Shown here: positions 12,901 to 27,900 of the stretch, one piece after another
How the letters are laid out: each line of letters opens with the position of its first letter
How positions within the stretch are numbered: the first letter of the stretch is position 1
Program-made: the position numbers and the translations under genes
Notes under the pieces: generated by a model
Database searches by the model: none
Seen by the model: only the letters and a program-made list of their open reading frames with translations
What the model was told of the DNA's origin: nothing
Assembly: GCA_009792885.1 (NCBI GenBank)
Contig: WMCF01000030.1
Location: 3,884,891-3,948,890, forward strand
Source of the DNA: Eremophila alpestris peregrina
Taxonomy: Eukaryota; Chordata; Aves; Passeriformes; Alaudidae
DNA: 64,000 nucleotides
Reading direction: 5' to 3'

Positions 12901-15900
12901 CTGTGGGCAGTGTGCCAGGTTTATGGGGCTGGGGGAGGTTTTGTTATCTCTGTCATATGCATGGCCAACTAACCCTAAACTGAACTTCATATTGAGTGAT
13001 CATCTTTTAACTTGGGGGTGGGCTTGTAAATACTAATGCTGACCAAGAGAGGCAAATCACTTTCTCTACTTTTACCACTAGTGAAAGGGAGGAGAGGAAA
13101 CAGCAACAGAAAGATGAATCGAAGACAGCTTCTATGATAGAAAATTTATTACACAAAGATATTTTTTCTGGATAAATTAGCATCAAATAAATATCCATGT
13201 ATGATAGTCTAAAAAATTGTATCCTCTCTTAAACTTCTCTCTCTTCCTGTTGCTTCAGGGGAAGTTATAAATAGGAAAAAAAAGCATAAATTTCATTGGA
13301 AAGCAGTCTTCTATCCATCAGCTGCTGACATCCACTTTGGAAGAAAGGCTGTATAGTCTTTTTCTAATCTCTAAAGCATTTGCTGCTCTTTTCTGTTTCC
13401 AAACTTAGTCAGCCTCAACAATTTTCCCTAGTTTATAAGAAAGTAAACTTTGTTTGGTGCCATTATTGTTTCCTGCTGGGTGTGCTAGCTAGCTAGTTCA
13501 CTGTTTGGCTGAATATATGTCTTAAGCACTGGTGAGCTGGCTTACCCTCAGTGAGTTTGTAACTTGTTATAAAGCTATTTCACCATGAAATAAAATTGTC
13601 AAGTAGAAAATTGAGAATACACACCTCATAATCCAAAACTCATTTTCAAGTTATACTTACATGGTCTAAAAGATAGGATTAAATTTCTCAAAAGCTTGTC
13701 AGACAATTTTAAGACACTTAGTAGCTTCTAGGTAGGATGATCATATTTTGGATATATTCACATTTCAAGTAGAGCTACAGTGTAACTGGTAATGTGGACT
13801 TAGGCATGAACATTGTTGTGTGTAAACACTGGTGAATCAGTAAAGGTGCTCTGTTAATTTAATAGCTAATGTTATTTTAATAATAGGAACAGGGAAGCTA
13901 AACTGAGGCACATACAGTTAGAACATGCTTAATATCTGGAACAGAGTAGTGAAGTCTGTCAAAAGTTTGGAGGCAAAGAGAAGGTGGAAGAAAAAGAAAA
14001 AAGACCCAGAAAACAAAAAAAAAAAGCCCCGTGCTACATTGTGGAAGTGTTCAGGATGAATCATGTTAACAAAACAGTAACAACATTTACTTGCTTCTGG
14101 AAAGCACTGTTTCATTACAGATTCTTCTCTGTGGTTATTAATACTGATGGTTAATTTCAAGAAAAGAATTTCCTCTCCAGCCTGTAGATCATGATGCATG
14201 AATATACCTGCTGCTTGCTTGGATTTGTAAAATTATAGATCCTCCATGTTAGCCATAAGACAGCTAAAGGGGAGGAGTTGCCTGAAAAGCAATACTCTAC
14301 CCTCATTATATCTGCACATTATGCAAAAAAATTAAAGGATTGGGTGTGCTGGCTAATAATAATGGAATATAAATATATGAAGAAAACCAGAAAAGACAAG
14401 TATATAGGGTGTGAATCAATGTGTATGTGTTGGGAGAGATCTGGCCTGTCCTATGAACACTGGGCATACCTCTATCACAGTGGAGCTCTGTGTATGTGCT
14501 CCTTTCCTGCTGAGTACTGATGGTGCAACACTCAGGGGCTGAGTCAGTGTGTCAGCAGGAGCTGAAAGCAGCACAGTCCCCCAGGCTCAGCCTTGCTGCT
14601 TCCCAGTTCAAGAGGGCTTGCATAGTCCAGTGTATTGGGAAACGAAAGTGCCAGGAAATAAAGGTGTTAGAGTAATGTGTTCTGGTGGTAAATGTTGGGA
14701 GGGTGAACCAGTTTTGCTGAACATGAGTCTGCTGATTGCCAAGCTATGGGATAAGGATTCTCTTGTGAGTTAAATGCCTTCAGCATTACTTCTTGCTAAA
14801 AGTGTGATGTACATGACAGCCAACTGCAGACTTTAAAGTAATGATAAAGCACCTGATGTATTTGCTAGCTAATAATAAATGCTTTTATATATCTGCTATC
14901 TTAATTAAAGTGAGTAATGTAATAATAATATTTTAATTTTTAAAAAGACTATGCTTGACAAAATGTAGTTTGTCTTTACAGGATTATGTTGGTGAAACTC
15001 CTATTCATAAAGCAGCACGCTCTGGTAGTATGGATTCCATAAGTGCCCTTGTGGCTCATGGTGCGCAAATAGAGTAAGTGAGGTATTTTTTTGTTGTTGT
15101 TGATTGTTGTGTGTGTAGCTGACTAACTTAGATTGATAAACATAGATACTAATTTCAGAAAGAAAAGTCAAAACAGCAGGCACATGATCATAATAATAAT
15201 GACAGCTAGACATGTTCAACTGTAATGAAGCCTAAGATAATTTGCATGTCTAGTAATAAAGTTCATTGTCTTTAAATGAGACCATTGTGCTACATTAGTG
15301 TTGCACATACATCTGATACAGTAAGATTTATCCTGCTTCTATCAGATGACCCCAAACTGTACACTTTATTTAGCATGTAGTTACTTTTTACAATTCTACA
15401 CCTATCACTGGTGAAGAAATATAGAAAACAATGCAAAAGCAACATTATGTGTGAAACAGTCATTCACACACTTCACCATTAGATTATTACTGTTTGTTAG
15501 TGTATTGTGTATTTGCCCTGTTAACTTTTTTCTTTAAAGGTTTATGTACTGCAAAAACATTCAGAAAAGCTCACAAACTTTTGCAACTTACAGCATGGAC
15601 AAAATGGATGCAGTTTTCACCTAGAAATGTTGAGTATAAGCTCTATGGCTTATAAATAATATCAATACTTTAGCAATTTGTTTTAATTAGAACTAGCTTT
15701 ATTATCTTAAATGGTAACTAGTTACTGTATTTTAACCTGCACTATGAAACTTTGAAGTTGTAAGTGAAATAAGAACCATGTAGTTAATTTCTTGTTTTAC
15801 CCTTTGGTTTCCATCTTACTGTTTTTGTAATGCTGCTTTGATAAATCTACCATAAAATTAAACTCTTTTAGTGGTGTCATAGAGTATATTACTTTTTAAG

Positions 15901-18900
15901 TTAATAGTAGTGAACTAATTGCTTTGTTTGAAGAGATTTCTTTATAGAAAAACAAAATAAGCTGTCTCTGTTACTGACACGCAAATTAAATCGGTCTTAA
16001 ATGTTTATTTTCCCATTTTTCACTCACTTTTGGATATTTTTAAGATAAACTTGGAATTAAATTTACTGTGGAATTGAGCAAACCTTAATTATCGTCATCA
16101 ATTAGAATGTAATCTTGTGGTTTTTACAAAGTAGCCAAACAAAAGAAAAGTTGGGGAACTGCATAAACAATGTGAAATGGATGATTTCTGGCTTTGACCA
16201 AAGCTATTTGCAGCAGAAGTAGTGTAGGTTCACAGCAGTTTTCGTGAAAAGGAAATAATTTGAATTCTTAGTTTTCTAACTTTGAGAGTTCCATCTGTAT
16301 TTCAAGTATTATAGGTAATTAAACATCAGGTCCTATCATGGGAATGGTAAAATTGAGAATGCAAATGCAAAAGGCTTGTGGAGCAACCCAAGTTTAATCA
16401 TTTAGAGGATTAGGACTTGGCCCTGTCACCTGAGGGAGGTAGCTATTGACTGACAGGGATGAGGATTTTTTTCCTTAGAATCCAATTTCCAGATTCAGTA
16501 TGTTAAATTAGGCCAAATCCATGTATATGCTTTTGACACTGATTAATTTTAGGTCATCTGGTTTTGAAAGCTGGCCCTGATAAATGATTACGTAGATTTC
16601 CTGGTTTTTGTAAAAACTTGGAAATGTGAGTAGTCTGAAAGTTTTGATTCCTTTATTTTCTGGCTTCAGTTAGAAGAAAAGGGATTTTAGCCGTATAATT
16701 GAGTTTAAATTTGTATATATTAACTGAAATTATAATTTACTGTATAAGACCAAAACAAGAATTTTACGAAATACAGAACTAAGCACTAACTAGAATTAAA
16801 CTGCTGGTCTATACTGATGATGAATAAGTGCTTTTTATTTTTACTGGGATTAGATCTTCTAATCCAGTTTTTTCTTTATTTCTTAGTATAGTCAACAGTC
16901 TAGTTTCATAAGGATGAATTAAATACTCCTTGGGACTGCAGATAGTCAAATATACTACTTTTACATGATATTTATAGTACACATCCAGAATGCCATCATC
17001 CCTAGTTTTTATAGCAAGTAGAACAGGGATGCTAAGATTTCATTATCACACAAACACTAGTAACCAGTAATGTATTTTTTGTTAATGAGTGATTATTGGG
17101 ATATTGCTGTTAAAATGAAGTAACTTGGACTAGAGAAATCTTGTTATCAGTGTTTACCACATTTCTACTTTATTCCCTCATTTGGTTATATTGGAAGACA
17201 AAGAATATTGATCATAGTCGAGTTAAGGATAAAAGTAAGAATTTTAGTTTTAATAAAATAGCCTCACTTGAATTTTTCTAGTTTACTATATTTCAGGCTT
17301 GTTAGTGTATTGCTTTTACACAGAAAGACAGGATGTTGCAGTCTGTAATCTCATTAAGCTGTTGCATTGTTTTCCTAATTGATGAGAGAGAATTTGGGTC
17401 TCTATTCCTGTGTAAATTTTTAATAATATTAAAAAATAATAATTGCACCCTAGTGAAAATATTTTGATTTTTTTTGTGGTATTTACCTTCTCATTTTAGC
17501 TGAAGCATATTCTGTGCACAGTATGTCCTACAGCCATAAAAATGGTTGCTCCACTAACTATGGTATTCATGGACCCTTGAAGAGGGGGAAGCAGGTGGTC
17601 ACAATGTCCTCATATGAGTAAAAAGGTTTGCTGTGTAACTGACTTTTTAATGTGGATAGTACCTTTTAAAGTATCCATAATTACTGCTGGATTTTCACTA
17701 AAAGGCATATTGATGCAATTTATGTATGGTTAATTGTGTATTATTTATCATTGTGACAGACAAGTGTCCACAGCTCTTTATGGAGGAAAAGCCTTCTTGG
17801 TGCCATGTTTTGTTTTCTCTTTTGCACTGTTATGTAAATGCTGTGTTTTAATGTAGTTAAGTAGATTGTATCACAGCATATATAAAAATACAAAATTCAG
17901 CTTTAAATTCAGGACACTCTTAAATCAAAAAGCAGATGCAAGTGTTGATTATCCTGACTTGTGTAATGCCCATTTGCATGTGGTGCACCTTGTGCATTGT
18001 GTCCACTTATTTGTGAATAAAAATTCTTCTGCTTTAAGCAGTTGTATGTCCCTTAGTGTCTTGATTTAGAGCTAAGAGGGAAGTTTCAAACACTGTATTT
18101 TCCTGGGATAGAGAGAGCTGTAACTTGTAGAATGGTGTGTGGCTTGGTATGCACGCATCCAATTGAACACAAGTTCTTGCTTAATGGTTTTATTGATCAT
18201 GTTTGAATAGTATTGTAGAAAAGCTTTTTATTAGCCTGCCAGAAATCTTCAGGTTTGGGGTAAATTCGGGTTGTATACCATGATGGAATGTTATGAGACC
18301 CCAAAGAGATCATTTCCTTTCTAGTTTAATATATTCTGGTCTCAAGGTTTGAGTAGAAGTAGTGACTTGCTGGGACAAATAAACCAGTACATCTGTTTTT
18401 CCACCAGATGACAGATTCATACTATGATGTTAATCTGGTTTAGGCAGACACTTCAGCCACTTTCTCGTTAAAGCTGTCTCGCATTCATCTGAGTGTGTAA
18501 ATTCAGTGCCAGAAATGTCCTATCACTGATAGTAAGCTTTCCAGCAAGCTTTATTCTCATTCTTTGACAGGGACTTACTTAATTTTATTTCTTCTTTTCA
18601 AACTCATGTGTCACCAACTGCATTGTGTTGTTTAAAAAGGCAATGTTACTATCTTTTTTTCTTCTTGACAACTGCTCTCCATTCTCCATAACAGAAATCT
18701 GTCCACTGTGATTTTTTTAGTGCTGCTGGATTAGTCCTTTGTGAGATTCTTGTACTGCTGTTTCACATGGCCACTCTTGTGATATCTCAGCTTTTATTCT
18801 TCTCATTTGTACTTTTGAGATTTCTTGACTTTCTGAAAATCAATCCCCTCTAGTGAGAAGACAGAAGAGAAGTGATATGTGGTTTTCATGACAGCACAGA

Positions 18901-21900
18901 AGTCAGCCATTCCTTTGTTCCTCAGTTCCTTTTCAGTCTGGAGCGGTAGCTTTCATGGCCTGTTCTCTTGAAGGGTCTCAGGGTTCAGAATTTCTGTCTT
19001 AGTTAATGGATATCTTCTTGATTTCTTAAAATCCTAGGAGCTACTTACAGGTTTTTAGTGTGAGCTTGTTTTTCTTGCCTAGCTAACTTAACTACCAAAC
19101 TTTTAATATTGATCAGCAGTCCATTTCTGGTGTTAACTTGGGAAGTGCCACAACTATGTCACCTTTTTACTTCAGAAGCTGTATTACAGCATAGATTCAG
19201 TGTATAAGAACCAACATCCTACTTTCCTACAGTCATTAAATTAACCTCATCTTGAGAGTAATGCTTCAGGATCTTACTGATCATTTGGATTTAGATGCTT
19301 TTTCAACAGAGAGGTTCTTATCTATTAATTAGTATATTAAGGCTTGTATAATCTGGTACTTTCCAAACTCAGACCACTTCATACATATTCTTTTTATAAA
19401 CCTGATTGCCTCCAGATACTAGTTAAAGTGCTGGATTAATTGCTGCTGTTGCATTATTAGACATTGCTGTATAATTAAGGAAAAATACATGGCAGTTCTT
19501 GTTTAATTGTATGTAACAAGCATTTTAAGGGCCATCACTCTAGTATTCTTGTAGTGACCAATTTTCAACGTAGAGGATACACGTGTTTGAATTTGTTCTG
19601 CCTTTCTCATTTTATTTAAATTCTTATGGGGAGGCAAATTCCAAGTGGCATGTAGATTTCAGTGGTGAAACACTAATTTTCCTTCAAAAAAACCTGCAAG
19701 TTAAGCTTGGTAATTTCTTCCATGTTTGGTTTCTCGTTTGGCTGCTATGGTTGTAGCAGTACTTGAGGTGGTTTTGTAGGAGCTTGTAATTATGAAGTAC
19801 AGCAGCAATTCGGATTTAGTCTGATGGAAAGATTTGGAAATTGCAAAGCAGAATGAACATGCATGGGTGACTGATAAAAAATCAGAGAAGCTCAGTCTTA
19901 GAGTAAGCCAGTCTGGAAAAACGTAGTTTTCAGAGTTACTGACATTCCTAATAATTGCAGGAAGCTGAGGCAAACTCATACGACTGAACTCCTGTTCAGT
20001 TTCAATGCAGATTATTCTTAAGTGGGGGTGGACTAACAGCAGTGATTACTGACATCAGTTGGGAAATAGTGCAGAATATGAGAGGTTGTGCTTTCTATTA
20101 ATAAAGTAAAATCCATCATTAAAGCGATGATACTTATGACCTTTTTGAAACATAAAGAGGAAATTAACTAGATGTGAGCTTGAAAGGTTAGCTTATTCTT
20201 TAGTGATAAGCCTTACAGCACTGGTTTCTTGACTTCTGTCTAAGAGAGCTGGGTGAAAAACATGACGTGTTGTTACCAAGTCTTTTAAATGTGGATAGCT
20301 CAGATTTCTGACAGGAATGTTTGAGGGTTTTTTTGTTGGGGTTGATCTGCCTTCACCTAAGATGCTGTGCTTGTGTTTACATTAATATATGCTGTTTTCT
20401 TAAGGTAGATTTTTTTTTTATATGCAAGATAAGATATTCTGTTGCTATTCTGGCTACAGAAACCTGGATACTGTGAAGTCAAGTGGAGAAACCAAAGTGT
20501 TAGGAAGTGGAGCTTGGCCAGAGTTAAATACAGTGAAAGAAACAATTATACCCCAAATATAATTCTTACTAGTTCTCATGGTTAGTCCAGATGTCAGTGG
20601 TGGTGATATGTAGGGAAGCTGTGCTTGATCTGGCAATAGTTTTTGACTAGAGAGGTGATGAGAGGATTGTTTATTGCAACGTCTGCTCTAGTCTGCTGTG
20701 TTGATCTGGGTTTTGTTTGCTGGTCTGGTTTCTGTCTTTTCAGTAAAGTTGTTGATAGACCAGTTAGTACCTAGTAGCCTCTGGACAAAAAAATTCCAGG
20801 AAATAGTTGTGGTGTGGCCCAGAACATCTTCAGATTGGTCAGAAAAGTTTTCTAATGTGTTTCATGCACTACTGGTTACAAGATGTATCTCATGGCATGG
20901 AGGCCTAACAAACCATGGAGGAGCTTTGTTAATTATAACTTAGGGAAAATATTACTCTTCAGCTTCATTGTGTTTTGCTTGATTGGGCTCATATGTGATA
21001 GATAAATTTTCTTAAAAAGGGAGAAAAATCTAAGTTGGAAAAACATTTTCGTGAAGCTCATTTAAACTGATTTTATGTACTTCAGAGTTCCTTAATCCAA
21101 AAGATTTTATGTCTGCTTCAGTAAACACATCAAGTTATTTTTGACACACAAAAAAAAAAAAACAAACCTGTGTAGTTTGATAGTGTCCCTGTTACAGGAA
21201 AATAATGAAGCCATCTACTACTTGTAGTCCTTTCATTCTTGATTTTTTTTCCCCTCCTTTTGGCACACAAATACCTTGACATTAGTTTACCTCTTTACTT
21301 CAGTTTTATTTCCAAACTTCCATTGTCCTGCTTTTTGTACTGAACAGCTTGAACTTTCTTTCAAGTTTGGCACATTTGAGAAAAGCTTACTTCCTTCATT
21401 TCTCTAGTTCTAAGCTATCTTTGGGTTTCAGATGCTATGTTGAGGAGAAATAATGTCATTTTATTTGTTGCTAGAGTCATCTTGGTAGAAGTCTGTGTTG
21501 CAAGGTTGTTTTATCTTTTCAAGTCAGAGTTTGCTCTGAACCTGTCCTCAATAGTTTTCCATTACGCTTTCTTCATTGTTAGCAACTTTATTTGCAATTC
21601 TTGCTCTGTTTCTAGAAACATGAAAGCAACAGCAGTGATAGTTCTCATTGTCTAAAGGTTGGCTAAGTAACTCTTATATTCTCTTTGTGTTTAAAGTGGC
21701 TGCAGTGCTATAAAGATCCTTATTTGGAATTAAATTTCACTAGTGATCTAGGATATACATCCATTTTAGTAGAAAAGGTCTTTTATGCTGTTTTATCAAT
21801 CAGACTGTTGTTTCAAGAGTTACTATAGTCTTTCATACCTTCCCTTTGTGAATTGATTTTAGGAATCACTTGTTAAATAATGAAATATGAATTTTAAAAT

Positions 21901-24900
21901 ATTCTTGCTAGTACCAGGCCAAGTCAGGTCTATATTGTTCGGGGAAAAGTTTACTTGGGAATGTGAATATTTTTTACAAAAGGTACTGAAAATGAAGCGC
22001 ACTATTTGAAGTCTTTAGTAAAGCATATAAATGGGAATACAGATAGAACGAAAAATCCTGATGGTGATGTTTGTGGTAATTGCAGCATTGCCTACCATGG
22101 TTAATGAATTCTTTCTTCTGCCATTGTTTGCTCAGTCAGGAGTTGAAGTATCTAGGAGCTAATTATAGCTGCATAATTCGTAGTGAACCTTGATTTTCCT
22201 GTGGAGAAAGTGGCTTCACAAAGGAGAGTCCTTTTGTCCAGTATATTTCTCTTGCTATGATTTTGGATGATGTTCATGGGAACTCTACCACTAGTTTTAA
22301 AAGTGTAAAATAATTTCATCTGCCAAATGCTTTGTTGTGAAATAAAAACTTGGCACCAACTTGTGCTTTTGTAGATGCCCAGTGTGCAATTTTAGAATGA
22401 ATTTGTATAGCTGCCCAGCAGTGACACACATCTGTTTACTTAAGATTATTTTTCTCTTGGTATCTGGAAAAAAAAAAGTTTGAAACAATTTTATAACTTC
22501 TGTATTTGGACACCAAAGGGTTAAAACACTTAAAGTTTAGTATTTTAAAATAATTTTGCTGTAGAAATTTTAGACTAGTATACTACTGTTTATATAGGAA
22601 ACAATTTTTCTCACTGTGGGCGTTTTAGTGTTCTGATCTTTTTTTTCTCTTTCTTCTTTTGTTTTGTTTTAATCCTTGTATCTGCTAATTTTTGTATAGG
22701 AATAGCTACTAATTCTTTTGAGATACAGCCTACTAAATTTAAAGTAATTGAAGCCATGAGTTGACCGGTAACTTTAATCCATTCTATATAAATAAATTTC
22801 AGTGAAGAACTGAAAAATTGATTTCAGGATGAAAGTTATAATGCTTTTAAAGGCATAAAAGGCTTAGTATCTTGTTGTTAAGGTGGTCACATGATAATGG
22901 CTTACATATTGAATAATGTGCTACAGCACTTTATGTATGTTAATGTACTTTTAATCTTAATGTTGCCTGCAAATATGTGATCCCTTATGATATAAGTTTC
23001 CTGTTTATGCACCATTGCCCGTTTAAATCAAACAGAAGATTCTGAAACTGTAAAAACTACACATGTCAATGTTTTACAGCTACGTAATTCGAATTGACTT
23101 GATTTTTTCAAGTAATCCTAGAAAGGGGGAGCATTCCATATAGAAACTGCTGAAACTGCCACAGGTGCTTCTCCGAAAACCTTACAGTTGTGGCATTGAA
23201 TGTTCAGTATCGCTTCCTTTCTGCACACAAGGCATACTGTTGAGGTATTTGTTGCGGTGATTGGTTTTAATGCTAATCTAGGAATTCAGATATAGAATCT
23301 ATAGATTTGCATGCTTTGCTTACCCTAATTTACAATTATCTACATTTTTATTTGTAAACTAACAATAGATAAGTTGAGATCAGTAATTCTTAACAGATAT
23401 TACATTGATTTACGAAAACTGTGGTTTATTTTCTTAGATTGTCGCATGGCATTAACAAAAGCACTGTAAGCTGTAGGTGCTGTAATCACTATTTAAAATT
23501 AAACATATAGGACTTTTTTAACATACGATTTCCAAAAATATTTATTGTGGACTTTTTGTGTAGCAAACGTTTGTTTTGTTTTTCAAGGTATGTGACATTA
23601 TAAGTTGAAGGTAGTGTATTTCTAAGGTATTTCCATGTTGAAAAGACATAGAAATCTACTTGGTTTTTCTCTGCCACTGAATGTGAAAAATTAACAATTA
23701 AAGCAACTTACAAGCAATTTTTTTGAAGTAAATTCAATAGCAATTATAATTCAATGTGAGAAGCACAGGTCTTTGTTTTCTTTCTACAGATCTTTCAAAG
23801 AGTAAATTCTGTAAGTTACACTGAAATCTTCCTTGCACAAAGTCATATTTCAACATTTCTAAATTCTGAGCATTGGTTTTTTTGTTTTGGGTTTTTTTTT
23901 TTTGTTTGTTTGTTTGTTTGTTTTTTTTTACTTTCTATGGCTTAGCCATAGTGGAAGCATCTCGAATATTTGTTAAAAGCTTGCCTCAATTGTTTTCCTT
24001 CCTTTAGTAAACTTCTTAAATTAGATTGAAATAATAAAAATTTCCTCCTAAATAAAGCTAAACTGAAAGTTAACTTTGTGTTTCTGTACACCAATCCTGT
24101 TTGGCCAGATAATGCACTTGTCTCTTGGTTTTGAGCAACAGTTGAATTACACTCACAGCCAACATTTTTGAAAAAGTATTTCAGAAGAAGAAAATACCTA
24201 AACTCACGCTTCATCAGTGAGCTCTTTATAGCTGCTTTAATTGGATACCAGGACTCTCAGATGAACTGGGCATTTAGAATGGGAGTTCAGAAGATGTCAA
24301 CCCAGAGGGAGAAAAATGGATGGTAAAAAAAAGTCCTCTTCTGGCCAAGATCAGTCAGTTTTGAAGACTGCCTGTGGACACCACTTGATGGAAGAAGGAA
24401 AACCATTTATAAGAGTGTTGTTTTAAGCACTGTAGGTCTGTGAATAAATTTATATGCAAAAGTCAGAGCGTTAACTCAAAATATCAGTGCGTGTTTTGAG
24501 TTTATTTATAAAACACCTGTCACTACAGAACAATGCAAGTGTCATATGTCAAGAAACTTCAAGACCACCTACTCACCCGTATTATCAGACTTTCACCATC
24601 TTGTGATTTTTTTTTTCTATTTAGAATAACTTTATAATATGAAAATGTGTCCTTCCTTACATTTGGCTTTCTTCTTTTGCATTGGAGTTAGCATCTTATA
24701 CTTCTGTATTTTGAAGAAAACAAGATGTTTTTATTCCCAGCTCCTGGAATTTAGCCTACCAGAAGGCTGAGCGTAAATAATACCATGCTTCATGATTTTT
24801 ATCTGTTTCTAGTAATAAGAATGACATGGAAACAGTGAATAAAGTATGTTGCAAAAAATTGCTGCTAAGTGAAAAAACCTGAACAGAGCTCAGTCATTTT

Positions 24901-27900
24901 TTAAGTACTTGAATTGCCTTGGAAAGGATGCAAGATATGTGTTTTCTAAACATTGACATTCTGACAACTGCCTTTAGCCCTGGGCAGTGTTAAGTAAGGA
25001 ATTCTTCTCCTGTTTGTCAGTTAGTGCCTTCATGTATATTTCTGTCTGGAGCAGGTGCCAGAAAAGGAATGATATTTTCAGAGCTTTTGTTTTCAGTGTC
25101 CTTTCTTCAGGTTTTCCACCTGTTTCTGTAGCTAGACTGACCTTCAGAGTTGTCTTTAGTTTTTGATTTTTTTTTTTCTTTTTTACTGGAGAGAGAAGGA
25201 TTTAAGTTTTTGGAGTACTGCTCTCTGATTTGTCAGTAACTAGGCCAACCTTTAGAAAATTCTGCACCAAGTCAATAAATACTGTTTAATAAAGGCTGAC
25301 TAAATATAAAGCACATCACTTTCCAAGACTTACTCTGATTTTCTTCCTTCCACACCTTCCTTGCTGCTGGCTTCTTCCTTCATAGTGAATTCATTTGAAA
25401 AATGCAGTATTTGTAACCTGCTATTTGTCTTGTTTCAACTGGAAGCCTAGCCTAGAGACAAACCTTGAAAAGAAACACAAGCTTGTTGTTAAGTTCGGCA
25501 TCTTTGTCAAAAAACAGAAAGTTTTTTTAAAAAGCTAATAACAGCGAACACCACTACAAAACAAAATGTAAAACCTGCTAGAAATTTTCATACTAAGTCT
25601 TTAATCCTGAGTAATGCAGTTGCAGAACTAGACCTGTCATATTTGCTGTATGATTTGCAGTAACAAAGGAACAGGTTGCCTGAAGATTTAATATCACTGT
25701 GTTCCCAGCTTCTTGGAGCTTCCACTATTTCAAGGTGTTTAGGATAAAAGATCAAAGCTGGTACCAAAGGGGTTTTTAACTTATTAAAAAAAGTGGAGGA
25801 TGGGTGGAAAAGAAGATTTCTTTTCAAGACTCATGACATTGTGGTTGTTCTGTCCATGTTGTCCACTGGTTTATTTTTTTCTTCAGTGTTTTCTTTCACA
25901 TCCCAGGTCTTGAAGTTACTTTCAGTTACATCCTTTACCAATCTTTATATTAGCAGCTATGATAAATGAAGTACCTTTCAAGGGACACTAAATAACTGAA
26001 ATAGCTGTAAATTTACTTGACTATAACTGCAGTGGTTATCTCTGAGTTTTCTGCTAGTTGATTTCCCTTCCATTTTTTAGCCATGCATTCCATGTCACAT
26101 GGCTACTACACTTTGTAGCCAAATGAATCATATGCCTTTCCTTTTCACTTGATACTCAGTTTACATATAATTGCAGTTCCTAACCAAGAGCTGACAATAG
26201 GGATTGCACATAAGGGGTTAAACTCCTCTTACATGTGGTTGGGACAGCCATTTCTATTTTCATCCTCATAATCTAGTCTGTCTGCAGTACTGACACTGGA
26301 ATTCTTAGCTCTTGGGATAAGCTGAGGCAGATGCTTCACTGTCAGACATGGGCAGCAGATTTAGTATTTAGATGTGTTCCTAGTTCCTTGTAATTACAGC
26401 TGTAACAGGATCGTTCCAGTCTGAGTTCAGATTAACTCTTCTAAAGAATGGTCTTTGAAGATATCCTAGCTTTTTTAATTCATTTGAGTACTCCAGGGTT
26501 TCTGGAAGGACTGTATTACACTGTTTTTCTGTTATAGATTCAGAATCCTTACAGTCCTTAATTGACAGTGTTTCTAAATGATTTTGAAAATACATAAGCT
26601 ATTCCAGTCTGGTGGAACTCCATCATATCTGTTAAGAGCATTTTCTTTCCTGTATTGTTCCTAATTACATAAGTAAATGTTTTTTATTACTGCATTTTGT
26701 TATGATAGACTAATATAGCACAGCTAGCTCTTGCTGCCTTTTGTGTTTTCACTGACAGATTTTTTACTCCTAGAGAAAGCTAGAGAACTCAGCTAAAGAG
26801 GTAGGGTTTTTTTTATCTTCCTAGCGTCTTTTTGAGAAAGTGAAGGAAGGTTTCTGCAGAATTTGTCAGCTATTCCTTTTCTCCTTCCTGTTAATACTTA
26901 ATGCAAGCAATTAGGAATTTGAAAGTATATGAAAGAATAATCAGGCTTTGATTAAAATCATGGACATGGACAATTGGGTATAGAAAAGATCCTCAAATTA
27001 GGGTTCCCACTGTAAGTCAGCAGAGAGAACTTAACAGCTGTGTTCTCTTCCATTTGTTCAAACAGTTTCTAGAGTAATCTAGAATTTATCATCTCTTACT
27101 TCATTGAACTATTTTTTTTCTTTTCTTGGTAGGCTAAATTCAGTTTCACACCTTAAAAGAGGTGTTTCTAAACTTCAGAAGCAAGAATATTAAATCAAAT
27201 AGGCTTGAGTCCCTTGAAAACCTATGCAGTATCTCCAGAATATTTCTGTAAAACAAGCCCATCTTTGTCTACCTGTTAAGAATAATTTGTTCAGGAAGAG
27301 GTAGGAAATGGACAGATCTTGTAATATCAAAAATCATTACATTTTAAAATTTTGCAAACTCTAGCTCCTATTTATTTTGTTTCTGGGAAATCTAATTTTT
27401 CTTTCCCAGAGTTTGGCTGTGGCTTTACACACTTTGATCTTAGTTTATAAATCTCCAAATTACTCTGGCATCTTACATTACAGTCCTTTGGAAAACAGTG
27501 ACTTAACTGTAGTCTCTTACAGGAAGTCACTTTTGAAAAGCTGAGTTAGTGTTCAGTAGTACTTGCTAAGTAATAGAATTACTGGCTCCATGAACTTCTG
27601 TTAAATAAGGAGCCCATTCAATACCATATTGGTTTTGTCATTTTTATCTTTGTAACTTTATTTTGCTCTTTCTTAGATTTCTTTTACCTTTCTTTTGGGG
27701 CTCACAAGTTTAAAAAAGGTGTCAGAGAACTGAGCTTTTCTTCTTGAACAGGACAGATCTGTTAAAATTTCTGTTTCCTAAGCTGTAGTTTCATTGTTCT
27801 ACCATCCTTATGCTGCACAAGTAAATCAGAGTTACTAAAGGAGTGTCAGATGTTGCTTAGCAGCTTCAACAGGTCATCTAGTTCAGCAGGGGAAAGGATT

